Assembly (NCBI RefSeq): GCF_000953655.1
Contig: NZ_LN681225.1
Location: forward strand, 1,132,001 to 1,196,000
Reading direction: 5' to 3'
Length of the DNA: 64,000 bases
From: Legionella hackeliae
Lineage (GTDB): Bacteria > Pseudomonadota > Gammaproteobacteria > Legionellales > Legionellaceae
Each line of letters opens with the position of its first letter. Position 1 is the first letter of the stretch. Below the pieces are notes generated by a model. It was not told the DNA's origin. It saw only the letters and a program-made list of their open reading frames with translations, and made no database searches. The position numbers and the translations under genes were made by a program. Below, one piece after another: positions 8,057 through 16,072 of this stretch.

Positions 8057-8219
8057 TCTAGGGTTAATAAAACCCTATAAAGACTTCATAAAAATGCCTA
8101 AGTCGGGTCTTGTGTTCATTCTATATTGATAAACGGTATAGAAGGCTATGACATTCTTTAGGTAATTACGAGTTTCCCTCCAGGGTAAAGTCTCTATCCA
8201 AATGTCCATCTGCTTTGGC
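8038..8219. repeat. Right ~183-bp direct repeat (copy B) flanking the rhodopsin cassette
   Basis: Partner of 878-1061. This copy forms the genuine 3' end of slt, its post-stop hairpin and the REP-like palindrome. The similarity boundary on the slt side falls just inside the Pro codon at 8216-8218. Upstream of that the intact gene and the remnant differ in amino acids. Confidence 0.85.
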
Positions 8220-9859
8220 GGATGATTTTTTAACCAGTAGGCAACCTGGCGCGGACCGGCATTATAGGCGGCAGCCATAAGGACAGGGTGGCGATTATAG
8301 CGAGCGGCTAATTGCCTTAAATAAGCGACACCAATATTAATATTTTTTTGCGATGAAAAGAGTTGTGCCTTGTCGCCGTAAGTAATTTTTTCACGTTTAG
8401 CGACTGCACTGGCTGTTGCAGGCATTAGCTGCATTAATCCTCGAGCTCCTGCAGGCGAAACCACGTCATCGCGAAAACCACTTTCCTGACGAATGATGGC
8501 GTATACAAATTCCGGGGGGATACTGTAGTTTTTGGAGTATTCGCTGACTGTTGTGCGATAGGCGAGTGGAAAACGCAAAAACAGTTGATTACTTAAGTCT
8601 TCAGTATTACTTAAAAAAACCGATTTGCCATGCCACTGTAAATCAGTCGCAATCCAATAAGCTAAAGCACTCTTATCCTCTTTTGGCAATTCTATAACAA
8701 AATCATTTAAAAGACGGGAGGCTTGTACGGCCTGTTTTGTCTGATACAGTGATTTAATATTCTGTGTAAAAGGTTGATAGGGTTTTAAAATTGATAAGTC
8801 AGAAACCGGAGGTTCGTTTTCAAAGCTAGGCTTTTTATTGAGACGTAAACTGGCTAAAAATCCATAATAATTCCTGGACTTAGCCACTGACTGATAAATT
8901 TCATTGGCTTTAGCTTTTTGACCTTGCGCCTCCAGAGCACGAGCCAACCAATATTGCCAACAAGGATTCTCTTTATCCTTAGAGTGGTTCACAAGTCGCT
9001 CAACCTCGGCCCATCGTTGTTGTTTAAGAGCCAGGCGGATTTGCCAGTCAAGTAACACATCGGTGTAATAAGCGGGCTTAATTTTGGCGAACCAATATTG
9101 GGTATCTTCATGATTGCGCATGGCTTTATAAATCACGAGATGGACCAAGAAACTTTGCTGCTGTGGAAAACTTAGCATCTTTCTTGTTTTTTCGGTTTGG
9201 GAAAACTTGATTGCCTCATCCATATTGGTTGAAACCATACGTTTTAAACCGAATAAATAAAATGCATTATGCAATTCCCCAGGTTGTAATTGCATAATGA
9301 GTTTGGGATTTAGATAAATGGTGGTTAACAATTGGATATCATTAAGCCGAGGTTGCTTATACTGTCTCAATAAGTAACGAGCAAGACCCACATTGCGCTC
9401 CTCCAATGCGAGATGGATACGCTGGGTAATCAGGCGTTCATCAAAATTAGGGTCTTTGGTCAGTAGATTAAATAAGGTATTACAGGCAGGCGGTTGAGAA
9501 GACCCTGTAAGCCACAGAGGTTTGGCGCCATTCAACGCCTCCGTTTGTTTGCCTTGTTGATAATCGGCAAATAAAGCAAAGCACTGTAAATTCACATCTA
9601 TAGTAGGTTTATAATGCTTTGTATAGTTAACCCAATCTTTATTTTGAGCAAGATGATAGAGCCATTTATTACGTAATTTTTGCGCAAGAGGGGTGTCGCT
9701 ATCAATAAATGCATAGAAATCCGGTCCCGGATTCTCAGGTAAATTTTGACTCCACTGGGTGTAGGCATTAAACCGATTCATGTAATCGGCACCTGAGAAT
9801 GCATGGGCAGCAAATGTCAGCCCTATTACCAGGCAACCTGTTAATAATGTATTTTTCAT
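8075..9859 (-). CDS. slt: Soluble lytic murein transglycosylase
   Basis: Periplasmic enzyme that cleaves the MurNAc-GlcNAc bond of peptidoglycan with formation of a 1,6-anhydro end. A signal peptide occupies residues 1-20. An alpha-helical superhelix region follows to about residue 430. The C-terminal Slt domain has the catalytic Glu in IIRQESGFRDDVVSPAGARG, then GLMQLMPAT and the AAAYNAGP motif. Length of 594 residues is near Slt70. It follows rpe by 6 bp and probably shares its transcript. The last 47 codons lie within the direct repeat that flanks the rhodopsin cassette, so this 3' end may have been replaced during insertion. Confidence 0.95.
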   Translation of the reverse strand: MKNTLLTGCLVIGLTFAAHAFSGADYMNRFNAYTQWSQNLPENPGPDFYAFIDSDTPLAQKLRNKWLYHLAQNKDWVNYTKHYKPTIDVNLQCFALFADYQQGKQTEALNGAKPLWLTGSSQPPACNTLFNLLTKDPNFDERLITQRIHLALEERNVGLARYLLRQYKQPRLNDIQLLTTIYLNPKLIMQLQPGELHNAFYLFGLKRMVSTNMDEAIKFSQTEKTRKMLSFPQQQSFLVHLVIYKAMRNHEDTQYWFAKIKPAYYTDVLLDWQIRLALKQQRWAEVERLVNHSKDKENPCWQYWLARALEAQGQKAKANEIYQSVAKSRNYYGFLASLRLNKKPSFENEPPVSDLSILKPYQPFTQNIKSLYQTKQAVQASRLLNDFVIELPKEDKSALAYWIATDLQWHGKSVFLSNTEDLSNQLFLRFPLAYRTTVSEYSKNYSIPPEFVYAIIRQESGFRDDVVSPAGARGLMQLMPATASAVAKREKITYGDKAQLFSSQKNINIGVAYLRQLAARYNRHPVLMAAAYNAGPRQVAYWLKNHPPKQMDIWIETLPWRETRNYLKNVIAFYTVYQYRMNTRPDLGIFMKSL

Positions 9860-9865
9860 AGACTC

Positions 9866-10525
9866 TTAATGGGTTAGGTCATTGAGTTCATTACGCATGG
9901 CTGTAATCGTTTCAGCATAATCATCTGTTGAGAATATAGCAGAACCTGCGACAAATTGGGTAGCTCCAGCTTTTGCCAGGCGTGCAATATTGTTAGTGGT
10001 TACTCCACCATCAATGCAAATCGGCAAATGAGGGAATTTTGTTTTAATCCATGTAATTTTTTGCTCTACTTCGGGAATTAACTGTTGTCCGCCAAAACCG
10101 GGGTTAACTGTCATAACCAAGACAAAATCAAGCCTGTGGATACACCACGCTAAACATTCAGGGGAGGTTGCGGGATTTAAAACCAACCCTGCTTCACACT
10201 CCTGTTGCCGAATTAATTCAAGACTACGATCCAGATGAATTGTAGCATCAGGATGGATACTGATGCGATTTGCACCTGCTTTGGCAAAGTTAACAATAAG
10301 ATCATCGACTGGGTTTGTCATCAAGTGCACATCAATAGGAATGTGCGGAAAACGCTCGCGCAAGGCCTTACAAATAGGGGGGCCAAAAGTAAGATTGGGG
10401 ACATAGTGATTATCCATCACATCAAAATGAATCAGATCAGCACCTGCTTTCATGACCAAATCCACTTCTTCACCGAGTCTTGTCATGTCAGCTGAGAGTA
10501 TAGAAGGAGCTATCAGGTAAGTCAT
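9866..10525 (-). CDS. rpe: Ribulose-phosphate 3-epimerase
   Basis: Interconverts ribulose 5-phosphate and xylulose 5-phosphate in the pentose phosphate pathway. A TIM-barrel protein of 219 residues. It carries the family landmarks: APSILSAD at the N-terminus, HFDVMDNHYVPNLTFGP, VMTVNPGFGGQ and the phosphate-binding IDGGV. The metal-binding His and Asp positions are all present. It lies 6 bp upstream of slt on the same strand. Confidence 0.97.
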   Translation of the reverse strand: MTYLIAPSILSADMTRLGEEVDLVMKAGADLIHFDVMDNHYVPNLTFGPPICKALRERFPHIPIDVHLMTNPVDDLIVNFAKAGANRISIHPDATIHLDRSLELIRQQECEAGLVLNPATSPECLAWCIHRLDFVLVMTVNPGFGGQQLIPEVEQKITWIKTKFPHLPICIDGGVTTNNIARLAKAGATQFVAGSAIFSTDDYAETITAMRNELNDLTH

Positions 10526-10554
10526 TATTCGACCTTAATGGTAATTATAAGAGT

Positions 10555-10580
10555 CAAGAAGCAGGAAATCCTGCTTCTTG
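10555..10580. terminator. Strong hairpin after the outer-membrane barrel gene
   Basis: Perfect inverted repeat CAAGAAGCAGG / CCTGCTTCTTG with a tiny AT loop, downstream of the 10591-11436 gene on the minus strand and just upstream of rpe. The T-run is weak (CTCTTATAATT), but the stem is very stable. Confidence 0.65.
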
Positions 10581-10590
10581 GGTTCCACCG

Positions 10591-11436
10591 TTAAGCATTC
10601 ATCCAGTAGTTAAAGTTAAAATTAAGCGTGTGGAAAGTAAATCGATCGTTGGTATTGTTAAGTTGTTTGGAGGTGAGGTAGCGATAGTCCATACCCACGG
10701 AAAAATAATCATCCATCTGATAATCAATCCCGAGAATTGCCTGAGCAATTGGAGTAGTTTCACCATCATTAACATCAAGAACGGAGGTAAAGCCATAGGT
10801 ACCTGTATTAGGGTTGACCTGATTGATGTTAATGACCCAGTCATTTTTAATATTGGCAAACCCTACACCCACACCTAAATAGGGTATCCAGCTAACATCT
10901 CGTCCTTCGTGATTATAAAATTCGTAAAGGACATTGAAAAGGCCGGCACCTACTTGCGCATGGCCACTCATGCTATATGGATTTGTTACTACAGTAATGG
11001 TGGTCGCGGTAGTAGTACTCGAAGAGGTTGTAGTTACAGTTTGCTGATTTTTGCCAAAGCTAAGACCATCAATGGTAATATTTTTGTAAGTATTATAGTT
11101 AAAAAGTAATTCACCTTCAAAACGAAAACCACACCAGCGATAACCTAATTGTCCGCCTAAACCACCACCAAACTGGTATTTAATTTCTCCATTACCATTG
11201 GTGGGTAGAGGTACGTATTGTAAATCCCCTACCTCGAAATGATTCGCTTTATTATAGTTGTAAATATTTTTATAAAGCACAGAAAGTTGATTGGTAGTTA
11301 GAGTAAAATCTTGTGTGGGTACATAACTTCCAGTAAGAAACATACCAAAATACCATCCATCTGCAGGGTAGTACGCAAAGGAAGTTGTGCTGGTTGTAAG
11401 GAGTCCTGCCAGAGTGAGCTTAAGAAGGTTTTTCAT
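10591..11436 (-). CDS. Outer-membrane beta-barrel protein, paralogue 1
   Basis: A 281-residue protein with a signal peptide ending near residue 21 (SFA). It then has the DGWYFG opening and alternating aromatic/glycine strands typical of small 8- to 10-stranded barrels (opacity/OmpA-like transmembrane fold). It ends in an aromatic-rich strand, NFNFNYWMNA. A Thr/Ser-rich loop at about residues 130-150 probably faces outside. It is the third of three tandem paralogues (12289, 11503, 10591) sharing DGWY, YRWCGFRFEGELLFNY-like and LGVGVG-like motifs. Such proteins are expanded in Legionella. The function is unknown. Confidence 0.8.
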   Translation of the reverse strand: MKNLLKLTLAGLLTTSTTSFAYYPADGWYFGMFLTGSYVPTQDFTLTTNQLSVLYKNIYNYNKANHFEVGDLQYVPLPTNGNGEIKYQFGGGLGGQLGYRWCGFRFEGELLFNYNTYKNITIDGLSFGKNQQTVTTTSSSTTTATTITVVTNPYSMSGHAQVGAGLFNVLYEFYNHEGRDVSWIPYLGVGVGFANIKNDWVININQVNPNTGTYGFTSVLDVNDGETTPIAQAILGIDYQMDDYFSVGMDYRYLTSKQLNNTNDRFTFHTLNFNFNYWMNA

Positions 11437-11479
11437 TCTAAGTCCTTAGTTAAAACGGGTGCTTCTACTATCCATAAAC

Positions 11480-11497
11480 GCTGGCCCTTCGGCCAGC
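11480..11497. terminator. Hairpin between barrel genes
   Basis: Perfect stem GCTGGCC / GGCCAGC with a CTTC (GAAG on the minus strand) tetraloop, 6 bp after the stop of the 11503-12279 gene. A short T-containing stretch follows on the minus strand. It probably separates or dampens transcription between paralogues 2 and 1. Confidence 0.6.
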
Positions 11498-11502
11498 TGA
11501 TA

Positions 11503-12279
11503 CTATTCGTCGCTGCCGAACCAATAATTGAAATTCAAGTTCAACGTGTGGATGCTATAGCGTTCATTAAAACCAGAAATTTCCCGCGTTGTGACATAGC
11601 GGTAATCAAGGCCCATTGAAAAACTATCATTAAATAAATAACTGATACCCAGAATGGCCTGGCCAACGGGGGTAGACGTATTTTCTTTAAAGTCAATCAA
11701 GCTTGTTGTTACAGCAGCACCGCCTGATGTGGTACTGTTAAAATCAAGCTGCAGCTTGTTTTGAACGTAACCATAACCGATCCCTAATCCCACATAAGGA
11801 ACCCAGCTGACTTCATCCCAATCATCACTGTAAAAATCATAATACACATTAAAAAGTGCAGCCCCTAAGGAAGTATTGCCGCTTATGCTTAAGGCTGAGA
11901 ATGGATAGGCCAATGCGGTATTTTGATTTTTACCTATAGTAAGCCCCCCCACAGTGATTTCATCATAAGGGCTATAGTTGTAAAGAAGTTCACCCTCAAA
12001 GCGAAAACCACAGTAGCGATACCCGATTTGTCCGCCGATACCCCCACCGGTTGAGTACTTAACTTCTCCGGCCGGACTGGTTAGCGGTGCATACCCCAGA
12101 GAGGTTAGCAGGCTATTGATTGAGCTAAAACTGGTAGAAGAAAGAGTGAAATCTAAACTGGGGGTATAACTTAACTCACCCATTAGACCTGCATACCAAC
12201 CGTCTGATAATGTTGCTGAAAAAGAGGAACTGCTGGCAATCATCAATCCTGCTAATCCAAACTTAAGCATGTTTCTCAT
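11503..12279 (-). CDS. Outer-membrane beta-barrel protein, paralogue 2
   Basis: A 258-residue secreted barrel with a signal peptide to about residue 22 and the same DGWYAG start of the mature chain. It shares with paralogue 1 the QIGYRYCGFRFEGELLYNY stretch, the WVPYVGLGIGYGYV strand, the GLDYRYVT strand near the end and the terminal LNLNFNYW strand. The conserved single Cys before GFRFEGEL is a family feature here. It starts 9 bp after the end of paralogue 3 and so is probably co-transcribed with it. The substrate or role cannot be told from sequence. Confidence 0.8.
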   Translation of the reverse strand: MRNMLKFGLAGLMIASSSSFSATLSDGWYAGLMGELSYTPSLDFTLSSTSFSSINSLLTSLGYAPLTSPAGEVKYSTGGGIGGQIGYRYCGFRFEGELLYNYSPYDEITVGGLTIGKNQNTALAYPFSALSISGNTSLGAALFNVYYDFYSDDWDEVSWVPYVGLGIGYGYVQNKLQLDFNSTTSGGAAVTTSLIDFKENTSTPVGQAILGISYLFNDSFSMGLDYRYVTTREISGFNERYSIHTLNLNFNYWFGSDE

Positions 12280-12288
12280 GACTTGTCC

Positions 12289-12963
12289 TTACTTATAGCT
12301 AGCGCCATCAAAGCGATAAATTGCTCCAACGCTTGCCAAGTGGGCTTGAAATACTTTTCCAAACTCATCAGCACGCTCAGTTCCGATATAGCGGTAAGCG
12401 AGGTTAACTGCATAGTTTTCAGCGAAATTATAAGTAAAACCGGCTGTACCCTGATAAGCAAAAACACCATCATCAATTTTGAAGCGTGTTGCAACAGGAC
12501 CACCTGCAAGAACTAAAGGACCACTGCTATTCAATCGTGCGGTAACATAGCCATAACCAATACCAACACCAAGGAATGGCGCGATGCAAGGTACCATTTC
12601 TGGGAAGTCATAGTAGACATTTGCCATACCGAAGGTGCCTGTTGTTTCACCCTCAACGCCAAGTTGATGAATGTTATTTATTTTAAATCCACTCAGATTG
12701 GCATACACATAAGTAATTTCAGCTTCATAACGCAAAGGCATGCTTTGATAACCTATGCGTCCGCCACCGTTCCAGCCTCCATTATAGGAAGGATGAGCAC
12801 GTAAATAACCAATAGGGTAGTAACTGTAATAGGTTGTGTTAGTGACATTATCAGGAATGTAAGTGTAACCACCAAAAACACTACCATACCAGCCATCAAT
12901 AGGTATGGCGGCTGAGACCATGCTGGAAGCGAGCATAGCTGCAGAAAAAAATGCAATTCTCAT
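12289..12963 (-). CDS. Outer-membrane beta-barrel protein, paralogue 3
   Basis: A 224-residue protein with a signal peptide (SMVSAA) and mature DGWYGSVFGGYTY start. It is shorter and more diverged than its two neighbours but keeps the GGRIGYQSMPLRYEAEITY, PFLGVGIGYGYV and NLAYRYIGTE strands. It lacks the Cys-Gly-Phe-Arg motif and ends with an aromatic strand followed by a short Lys tail. It is the promoter-proximal member of the tandem family. A GGGATC element lies upstream of the ATG at 12963. It could be an opacity-type adhesin, but nothing proves it. Confidence 0.75.
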   Translation of the reverse strand: MRIAFFSAAMLASSMVSAAIPIDGWYGSVFGGYTYIPDNVTNTTYYSYYPIGYLRAHPSYNGGWNGGGRIGYQSMPLRYEAEITYVYANLSGFKINNIHQLGVEGETTGTFGMANVYYDFPEMVPCIAPFLGVGIGYGYVTARLNSSGPLVLAGGPVATRFKIDDGVFAYQGTAGFTYNFAENYAVNLAYRYIGTERADEFGKVFQAHLASVGAIYRFDGASYK

Positions 12964-13080
12964 GAGATCCCTTTTTTTATTATTATTTTACAGCATCCAA
13001 TGTTAGCGATTTGACTTTATTTTGCAAGCAGCTTTTTATGCTTTAACACTCTATTTTATTCGAAAATGACACAGAGCCCA

Positions 13081-13109
13081 TGTCTTTGCGAGCAAAGCGA
13101 AGCAATCTA
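13081..13109. repeat. Dispersed repeat fragment
   Basis: TGTCTTTGCGAGCAAAGCGA-type sequence, which I recognise as a common dispersed intergenic repeat in Legionellales and related gammaproteobacteria (TTTGCGAGC..AGCGAAGCAATC). One copy is seen, in the 267-bp gap between the barrel genes and the next plus-strand gene. Only a PmrA-like box is otherwise noticeable in that gap. Confidence 0.5.
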
Positions 13110-13137
13110 ATACAATTTCCACAGAGACTTCAATTTG

Positions 13138-13170
13138 CTTAATCTGGAATTAATCTTTGTGTTGTACAAT
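13138..13170 (+). promoter_or_regulatory. Candidate PmrA box and -10 element
   Basis: Two 9-mers, CTTAATCTG and ATTAATCTT, separated by two bases (13138-13157). They match the Legionella PmrA consensus as I remember it (cTTAATatT-N2-cTTAATatT), each half at 7 of 9 positions. A good -10, TACAAT, follows at 13165-13170, placing the box over the -35 region as expected for a PmrA-activated effector promoter. It lies about 60-75 bp upstream of the ATG at 13231. Confidence 0.45.
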
Positions 13171-13230
13171 ATTGAATCAAATTGAAGGAATTTTTCTTGA
13201 GTAGGGACACCATGAGCTGTAAGGTGGTCC

Positions 13231-13863
13231 ATGTCAATATTTACCCAAAATTGTAAAAAATATAACATCAGTCTGGCTGAGGATGCGATAACATTTTATC
13301 CACAGAAAACCGGCATCAAAAAGCGCGGTATACATCGAACTCTTGATAAACAAGTCGTTATTATTGAGGTAGATACATACTTTAATGAGGTGGATAAATT
13401 AAGTGATTTGGTTTTACAGACAAGATTAGGTGGCGCCCGCTTTATTCAACGTGATGATGAAAAACACGATACCTACCATAATGACTCGTTTAACCCGGAC
13501 GATACTCATCATCATCTAAAGTTTCCTTATCTCATTAATGAAAATAACCTACCAAAAATATTGGCAGTGCTCGTTGAATATCAAATTCTTTCATCCATAG
13601 AGCGAGATTTATTTCTGGCCGCGTATCAAAAATACAGGATGACCATTACGAGTAAGAAAGACAGTCCTTATTCTGCAGTTGCTGAAGCTCAAATGAGTCA
13701 TATGAGCGTAATCGATGTTGCAAAAGAAGGTGAATTTTTGGATACGGTTGAAAAAAATACAGAAAAAAAGACAACACACAGTTGGAGTTTTTTTCCTGTA
13801 AAAGTGGATTTAGATACCAAGAAGAAAGTGTCACTGGATTATATTCAAACGAGTTTAACTTGA
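13231..13863 (+). CDS. Orphan protein, possible Dot/Icm effector
   Basis: A soluble 210-residue protein that I do not recognise. It has no signal peptide or membrane segment. The middle has a charged His/Asp-rich stretch (about residues 83-93) followed by a helical region. The C-terminus is Lys- and Glu-rich and ends in a hydroxyl-rich tail. ATG 13231 has AAGGTGG four bases upstream. A PmrA-like box with a -10 lies upstream, the regulatory context of many Legionella effectors, and the next gene is another orphan. Effector status is an inference from context. Confidence 0.6.
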   Translation: MSIFTQNCKKYNISLAEDAITFYPQKTGIKKRGIHRTLDKQVVIIEVDTYFNEVDKLSDLVLQTRLGGARFIQRDDEKHDTYHNDSFNPDDTHHHLKFPYLINENNLPKILAVLVEYQILSSIERDLFLAAYQKYRMTITSKKDSPYSAVAEAQMSHMSVIDVAKEGEFLDTVEKNTEKKTTHSWSFFPVKVDLDTKKKVSLDYIQTSLT

Positions 13864-13996
13864 TACGAAAGGCTTACGGCTAAAATTTCTTTGGGCTAAG
13901 AATAATCAAAAAAAGTAGTAGTTTTACATTATGTGATTGTATTAAGCTAAAGACTGGCCAAGAAATAACTAATTCAGGGAACAAGGAGCAACGGAA

Positions 13997-15976
13997 ATGC
14001 CTGAAAAAATAGAAGATGATTTAAAAACATTTGCTGATAAATTATTGACTGCTATTGATGATACTGCAGAAGGGCAGCAAAAACTGGTCGAAATTTTTGA
14101 GCAGACTAAAAAAAATTATACCTATGAAGACTCTCCTTTCTGGTCTTGGGTTTACAGTTTTAGTCGTAAACGTCCAGCTCAACTAAATCAAACCATTGAA
14201 GCTCTAAAAATTTTCCCCGCCCCTTATATCCGTCTGCAGGAATTTCAAAAATTTTTGAAAACAGGGCAATGGAAAACCACCTCAGCAAATACCGAGTTAT
14301 TTGTTCTTTTAATCAATTCTGTACCAGGATATGAACGCGAGGAGAGGGATTATATTTATGCTCAAATTCTTCGTCCTTTAAGAAGAATTCTTCTCAATAA
14401 AATAAAACTAATGTTGCAGCAATATGAAGTCAGCGAAAGACAAGCTGCAGAAAGAAATAAAGAGTTGGCTTTCATGCGGGATACCAAAAATAGAAAATTG
14501 GAAGCTAAAGAGCCCGATGTGGTGTATGTATTTAATGATGGAGAACGAGCAAAGCTGTTTGCTCAGAAAAATCCTGATAAACAAGTTTTTTTTCTGGATG
14601 TGGTATTAGTTGCTGATGAAAGAAAATGGCAATTGAGCTGGTATGATTTGACGGGAAAGGCTACCTCTTTAACCATCACCGCAGAATTAGCTGCTGCGAT
14701 TAGCTCGTTGGAAGTTGAATTAAAAAAATTACTAACTATAAGCGCTAGCGTAAAAGATGTAGCTGCAGAAAAGAAATTGCTGGACCAATTATTTACGAAA
14801 TCAGAAATTGCTAAAGAAATTAAATCGGAATGTACAAAGGTATTGCAATCCGTTTTAAATAAAACGCAAGTATTGTTTAATCCTATTGATGACCAACTGG
14901 CCAATTTAGTATCTACCTATGTTGTGAAGAAAGAAAATCAGCAAATTAAACTTTATTGGTATGACAGTATCGGTAAAAGAAATTTATTGAAACTTGAAGA
15001 TTATCCCGATTTTTTAGCATGGATCAGTCAAAAAGAGAGTTTAACAAAGAATGATATTTTGCGACTTAAGGTATACCTAAGATCTGTCGATATTCGCCAT
15101 CATGTTGATGAAGTGAAACAAAGCAAAATTCAAAACATGCTTAAAGAAAAGCATGGGATAGCCCTGATTACCACAGATGACTGGACAACAATACCTTCTT
15201 ATAGACTAATTAAAGACACCTATATTTTAACGCGTGAACCTGATGCAAAAACTGGGGAGTGGGTTTTGTATCAAAGGCAAAGAGGTGGAACCAACGCAAA
15301 AATTAATGTGCAAACTTGGCCAAATCCTGATGCAATGGATCTGTTTCAAAAGCTTTTAGCGAATAATGATGCGGTCTCGGCTGCAAATTTAAGCATAGAT
15401 GTAAAAGAAAAACTGCGAGATATTATTAAGCAATCCAGTAGTATCTTTCATAAAGAGTCCTGTCAGGCAGTGGATGAGTTTTCTCCAGCAGACGCAACAA
15501 ACTTTAAACCAAGTTCTTTTGTGCTTACTAAAAAGAATGACGTTTGGCAACTTTATTACATTGATAGCTTACAAAAATGTATTCGAGTTACGATGAAAGA
15601 TTGTCCATCTCAAACGTCTTCTTTGTTAGCCAAATGGGAGGGGGAACCAACTTCCTTAAGCATAACGGCACTAAGAGAGCTTGCGAATACTTTGGTGGGT
15701 TTTAAACCTGCACAGCGCATTGATCTCACAAAATTCTCTGATCTTGAGAGTATATTTGGTATGCGCCAGGAAAAACCTAAATTAAAGACTGTCGATACAG
15801 AGCCTACTACGATTGACAAGGAAGCAGTGACTACTAATGCTGCAGAATCTGATGCGGTTAAGGCTAAGAAACCTGGCAAATTAACTGTTAAGGATTTTGC
15901 AATTGCTCGTTTGTTTAACCATAAAGAGAGTGAATCTGAGAAGGAAGAAGGAACCGTTCTTGGAATTAGCTTTTGA
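13997..15976 (+). CDS. Large repeat-containing orphan protein, candidate Dot/Icm effector
   Basis: A 659-residue soluble protein with no recognised enzymatic domain. It contains four diverged copies of a motif reading roughly (Y/F)-V-L-x-K-x(n)-W-x-L-x-(W/Y)-Y-D-x-x-G-K, at about residues 196-222, 307-328, 408-436 and 506-528. They are spaced about 100 residues apart, which suggests repeated small domains each with a beta-hairpin. Residues 1-190 are helical. The C-terminal 20 residues hold a Glu-rich block (KESESEKEEG) before a hydrophobic end, resembling the E-block translocation signal of Dot/Icm substrates. The start has an AAGGAG ribosome site about 10 bases upstream. No PmrA-like box was seen in its 133-bp upstream gap. 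Confidence 0.7.
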   Translation: MPEKIEDDLKTFADKLLTAIDDTAEGQQKLVEIFEQTKKNYTYEDSPFWSWVYSFSRKRPAQLNQTIEALKIFPAPYIRLQEFQKFLKTGQWKTTSANTELFVLLINSVPGYEREERDYIYAQILRPLRRILLNKIKLMLQQYEVSERQAAERNKELAFMRDTKNRKLEAKEPDVVYVFNDGERAKLFAQKNPDKQVFFLDVVLVADERKWQLSWYDLTGKATSLTITAELAAAISSLEVELKKLLTISASVKDVAAEKKLLDQLFTKSEIAKEIKSECTKVLQSVLNKTQVLFNPIDDQLANLVSTYVVKKENQQIKLYWYDSIGKRNLLKLEDYPDFLAWISQKESLTKNDILRLKVYLRSVDIRHHVDEVKQSKIQNMLKEKHGIALITTDDWTTIPSYRLIKDTYILTREPDAKTGEWVLYQRQRGGTNAKINVQTWPNPDAMDLFQKLLANNDAVSAANLSIDVKEKLRDIIKQSSSIFHKESCQAVDEFSPADATNFKPSSFVLTKKNDVWQLYYIDSLQKCIRVTMKDCPSQTSSLLAKWEGEPTSLSITALRELANTLVGFKPAQRIDLTKFSDLESIFGMRQEKPKLKTVDTEPTTIDKEAVTTNAAESDAVKAKKPGKLTVKDFAIARLFNHKESESEKEEGTVLGISF

Positions 15977-16010
15977 TAACTCGTCATGCAGGTAGCACAA
16001 TCGAGAAGCA

Positions 16011-16035
16011 GTAGGTCAGGTCAGGCCTGACCTAC
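16011..16035. terminator. Convergent-gene hairpin
   Basis: Perfect 10-bp stem GTAGGTCAGG / CCTGACCTAC around TCAGG, between the converging genes ending at 15976 and 16073. It has no strong T-run. It may be a bidirectional terminator or a dispersed palindromic element; the palindrome AGGTCAGGCCTGACCT looks familiar as an intergenic repeat. Confidence 0.5.
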
Positions 16036-16072
16036 GTTGATGATTAGTTACATTCAATAAATGCAAAGGGAG

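Noticed and set aside
7862-8080. Plus-strand reading frame of 72 codons
   Set aside because: Its last third runs through the 37-bp unit and the REP-like palindrome into the 3' end of slt. No ribosome site is seen and no family is recognised. It might be a remnant, but I cannot support it as a gene.
10609-11109. Plus-strand frames opposite the outer-membrane barrel gene
   Set aside because: They are antisense shadows of a gene with a clear signal peptide and conserved strands. Their peptides resemble no family.
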